From Rhizobium jaguaris (GTDB taxonomy: Bacteria > Pseudomonadota > Alphaproteobacteria > Rhizobiales > Rhizobiaceae): a stretch of DNA of 64,000 bases. Location: NCBI RefSeq assembly GCF_003627755.1, contig NZ_CP032694.1, positions 239,501-303,500 of the forward strand. The letters are read 5' to 3'. Shown here piece by piece: positions 62,240 to 64,000 of this stretch; the first letter of the stretch is position 1; each line of letters starts with the position of its first letter. The position numbers and the translations under genes were made by a program. The notes under the pieces are model-generated. The model made no database searches and was not told where the DNA came from. It was given only the letters and a program-made list of their open reading frames with translations.

Positions 62240-64000
62240 ATGAGTGTTGTTGGGGGTTGCAGGCTGTCGATCGGGGCGCTGCTTCTATGTCTTTTTGCAT
62301 TTGCCGTACCGGGTGCGGCTCTCGCGCAAAGCGCGGCGCCGCCATCGGCCGCTGCCGCGCCACCGCCGGAAAAGGTCCGTGAACTCATTCAGTTGATGAA
62401 CGAGCCCGACGTTAAGCAATGGCTTGCGTCGCAGGTGAGCGCTCCGCCCGTTTCCGCCGGCAATCCCGGCACGAACGGCGGCCAGATGTCGGAGTTGTCG
62501 GACACGCTTGGCCACACGCGACGACACTTGGAGATCGTGTCTGGCGCCGCAATGACATTACCTTCGGAGGTGATGACAGCGTCTCAGAGACTTGAAAACG
62601 AAGGAGAGGCGGTGGGCCGGCTGCGCATCGGTATCCAGATCCTGGTGCTGTTTTTCCTTGGCCTCGTGGCTGAGCTGGTGGTCGCGCGCCTGATCAATAT
62701 CAAGCACATGCAGCATACCGAGAGGGCGGCCGGCGTCGAGACGGAACTTCAAGCTGCTCGGTTCCAGTTCATGGGCGGCGTTGTGCCCGCCATCGTTCAC
62801 GGCGTGGCAACGCTGATTCCGCTTCTTGTCTTCGACTGGCCGCCGATCATCGAAAGTTTTGCGATTGCCTGCGTCATCGCGCTCGTCTCCATTAGATTGG
62901 CGATCTCGCTCGGCAAACTGCTGATGGAACTGATCGCAATGCGTCGGGCGAACGACATTCTCGATGAGGACGGTGGCGCTGCGCGCATCGCCGAGCGGCG
63001 TCGTGTGGCGAAATATTGGTATCGGCACGGCACACTGTTCGTCATCTACTTCGCCTGCGGCTGGGCGGTGACGCAAGCCATGGTACCGCTCGGCTTTTCC
63101 GGCGGTGCCCGCGATCTCGTCGGCTATACGCTTGGCATCGGCCTGTTCCTGATCGCCGTGGAGGCTGTCTGGGCACGTCCCATCCGTCCCGGCGCGCCTA
63201 GTAGAAAGGTCGTCTCCTGGCTGTTGACGATCTATTTCGCGGCACTTTGGGGTCTGTGGGTGACTGGCTTTGACGGTCTGCTATGGCTCGGCATTTATGT
63301 CATTCTGCTGCCGCGTGCGCTCTCGGTATCGTCCCGGGCGGTGGAGGCGCTGCGCGATGCGGCCGGCGGTGTTTTCGGCACCGGCCACCTCGCCACGGTG
63401 CTGCTGGACCGCGGAGTACGCGCGATCATCATCGCGCTTGCCGCCCTCTGGCTCGGCCGGATGCTCGGTGTCGAGGCGGAAATGATGATGAGGCCGCCTG
63501 AATCCATGATTGACCGCGTCGTCCGCGGCATTCTTGGCGGTGTCGTCATTCTGCTGGCCGCCGATCTGCTGTGGCATCTTTCGAAGACCTATATCAACGC
63601 CAAACTGTCGGCGTCCGTGCCGCTTGACAGCGACAGCGAGGAATTGAAGGCCCGGCGTGCCCGGCTGCACACCTTGCTGCCGATCTTCCGCAATATCCTT
63701 GCCGTCGTCATCGGCATCATCGCCATCATGATGGTGCTGTCGGGCCTCGGCATCGAGATCGGACCGCTGATCGCCGGCGCCGGCGTGGTCGGCGTCGCCG
63801 TCGGTTTCGGCGCGCAGACCATCGTCAAGGACGTCATCAGCGGCATCTTCTATCTCTGGGACGATGCTTTCCGCATCGGCGAATATATCGAAAGCGGCAA
63901 TCACAAGGGCGTGGTGGAATCCTTCAGCCTGCGCTCGGTGAAGTTGCGCCATCAGCGCGGTCCGCTCGCAACCGTGCCCTTCGGCTCGCTCGGCGCGGTC
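62240..64000 (+). CDS. MscS-family mechanosensitive channel (incomplete at window end)
   Basis: This frame is open to the last base (587 codons seen). It starts with a signal peptide (LSIGALLLCLFAFAVPGAAL, cleaved near LAQ), a periplasmic Ala/Pro-rich region with coiled-coil potential (to about residue 130), then about nine membrane helices. The MscS pore and beta-domain signature is GLGIEIGPLIAGAGVVGVAVGFGAQTIVKDVISGIFYLWDDAFRIGEYI. This is the large, multi-helix type of MscS homologue, protecting against osmotic downshock. Start ATG 62240 follows GGGGAAGGG; an in-frame GTG is at 62234. The cytoplasmic end lies outside the window. Confidence 0.87.
   Translation, partial: MSVVGGCRLSIGALLLCLFAFAVPGAALAQSAAPPSAAAAPPPEKVRELIQLMNEPDVKQWLASQVSAPPVSAGNPGTNGGQMSELSDTLGHTRRHLEIVSGAAMTLPSEVMTASQRLENEGEAVGRLRIGIQILVLFFLGLVAELVVARLINIKHMQHTERAAGVETELQAARFQFMGGVVPAIVHGVATLIPLLVFDWPPIIESFAIACVIALVSIRLAISLGKLLMELIAMRRANDILDEDGGAARIAERRRVAKYWYRHGTLFVIYFACGWAVTQAMVPLGFSGGARDLVGYTLGIGLFLIAVEAVWARPIRPGAPSRKVVSWLLTIYFAALWGLWVTGFDGLLWLGIYVILLPRALSVSSRAVEALRDAAGGVFGTGHLATVLLDRGVRAIIIALAALWLGRMLGVEAEMMMRPPESMIDRVVRGILGGVVILLAADLLWHLSKTYINAKLSASVPLDSDSEELKARRARLHTLLPIFRNILAVVIGIIAIMMVLSGLGIEIGPLIAGAGVVGVAVGFGAQTIVKDVISGIFYLWDDAFRIGEYIESGNHKGVVESFSLRSVKLRHQRGPLATVPFGSLGAV

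Overview
The window is ordinary high-GC chromosomal DNA of a Rhizobiales bacterium, most likely a Rhizobium species. The evidence is the protein sequences (cyo, polA, phn, yej and dapB products), a cobalamin riboswitch in front of cbtBA, rhizobial-type Pho boxes and an iron-responsive operator, palindromic intergenic repeats of the rhizobial mosaic kind, and an sRNA resembling the alpha-r7 family between a marR gene and polA. I see no rRNA, tRNA, prophage, insertion sequence or CRISPR array.

Layout. 1-1.8 kb: cobalt transporter cbtBA under a B12 riboswitch, with a divergent histidine phosphatase. 1.9-7.1 kb: cyoABCD bo3-type quinol oxidase plus a SURF1 assembly factor. 7.5-11 kb: an MFS transporter, lrgAB and a divergent LysR regulator. 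11-14.9 kb: an FbpABC iron importer whose promoter overlaps a TGA-N9-TCA iron-responsive operator. 15-16.1 kb: an M20 amidohydrolase. 16.4-23.9 kb: a seven-gene operon (LacI regulator, binding protein, two permeases, ATPase, nucleoside hydrolase, adenine deaminase) that looks like a purine nucleoside uptake and salvage unit with its own palindromic operator. 24.1-26.1 kb: dipeptidase and MarR regulator. 26.2-29.5 kb: sRNA and polA. 29.8-43 kb: the complete phosphonate set in two units, phnGHIJKL plus an acetyltransferase, and phnCDEE-DUF1045-phnMN, each behind Pho boxes, with PhnF divergent. 43.3-49.1 kb: gpmA, dapB, an MsbA-like exporter, a class D beta-lactamase, glk and mgsA. 49.2-51.6 kb: mepA, then an isochorismatase-family hydrolase divergent from a TetR regulator with tandem operators. 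51.7-58.9 kb: the yejABEF peptide importer, a GhrA-like reductase and a small membrane protein. 59.1-64 kb: pncB, a RHH/ParE toxin-antitoxin pair, a DUF1444-like protein and an MscS-family channel cut by the window end.

How the parts work together. Much of the window is nutrient scavenging under specific signals: cobalt by B12, iron by an iron-responsive operator, phosphonates by phosphate starvation plus PhnF, and purines by a LacI repressor. Three ABC operons carry a strong stem-loop directly after the binding-protein gene, presumably to keep that message more abundant.

The most important caution is that three genes (the iron permease at its 5' end, phnI once, dapB twice) are broken by what look like single-base deletions in GC-rich runs. 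Because dapB is normally essential, sequencing or assembly indels are the likelier cause. I did not find a convincingly undescribed system. The most interesting items are the layered phn regulation, the putative purine nucleoside operon, the sRNA, and the tandem TetR operators that overlap the regulator's own start codon.
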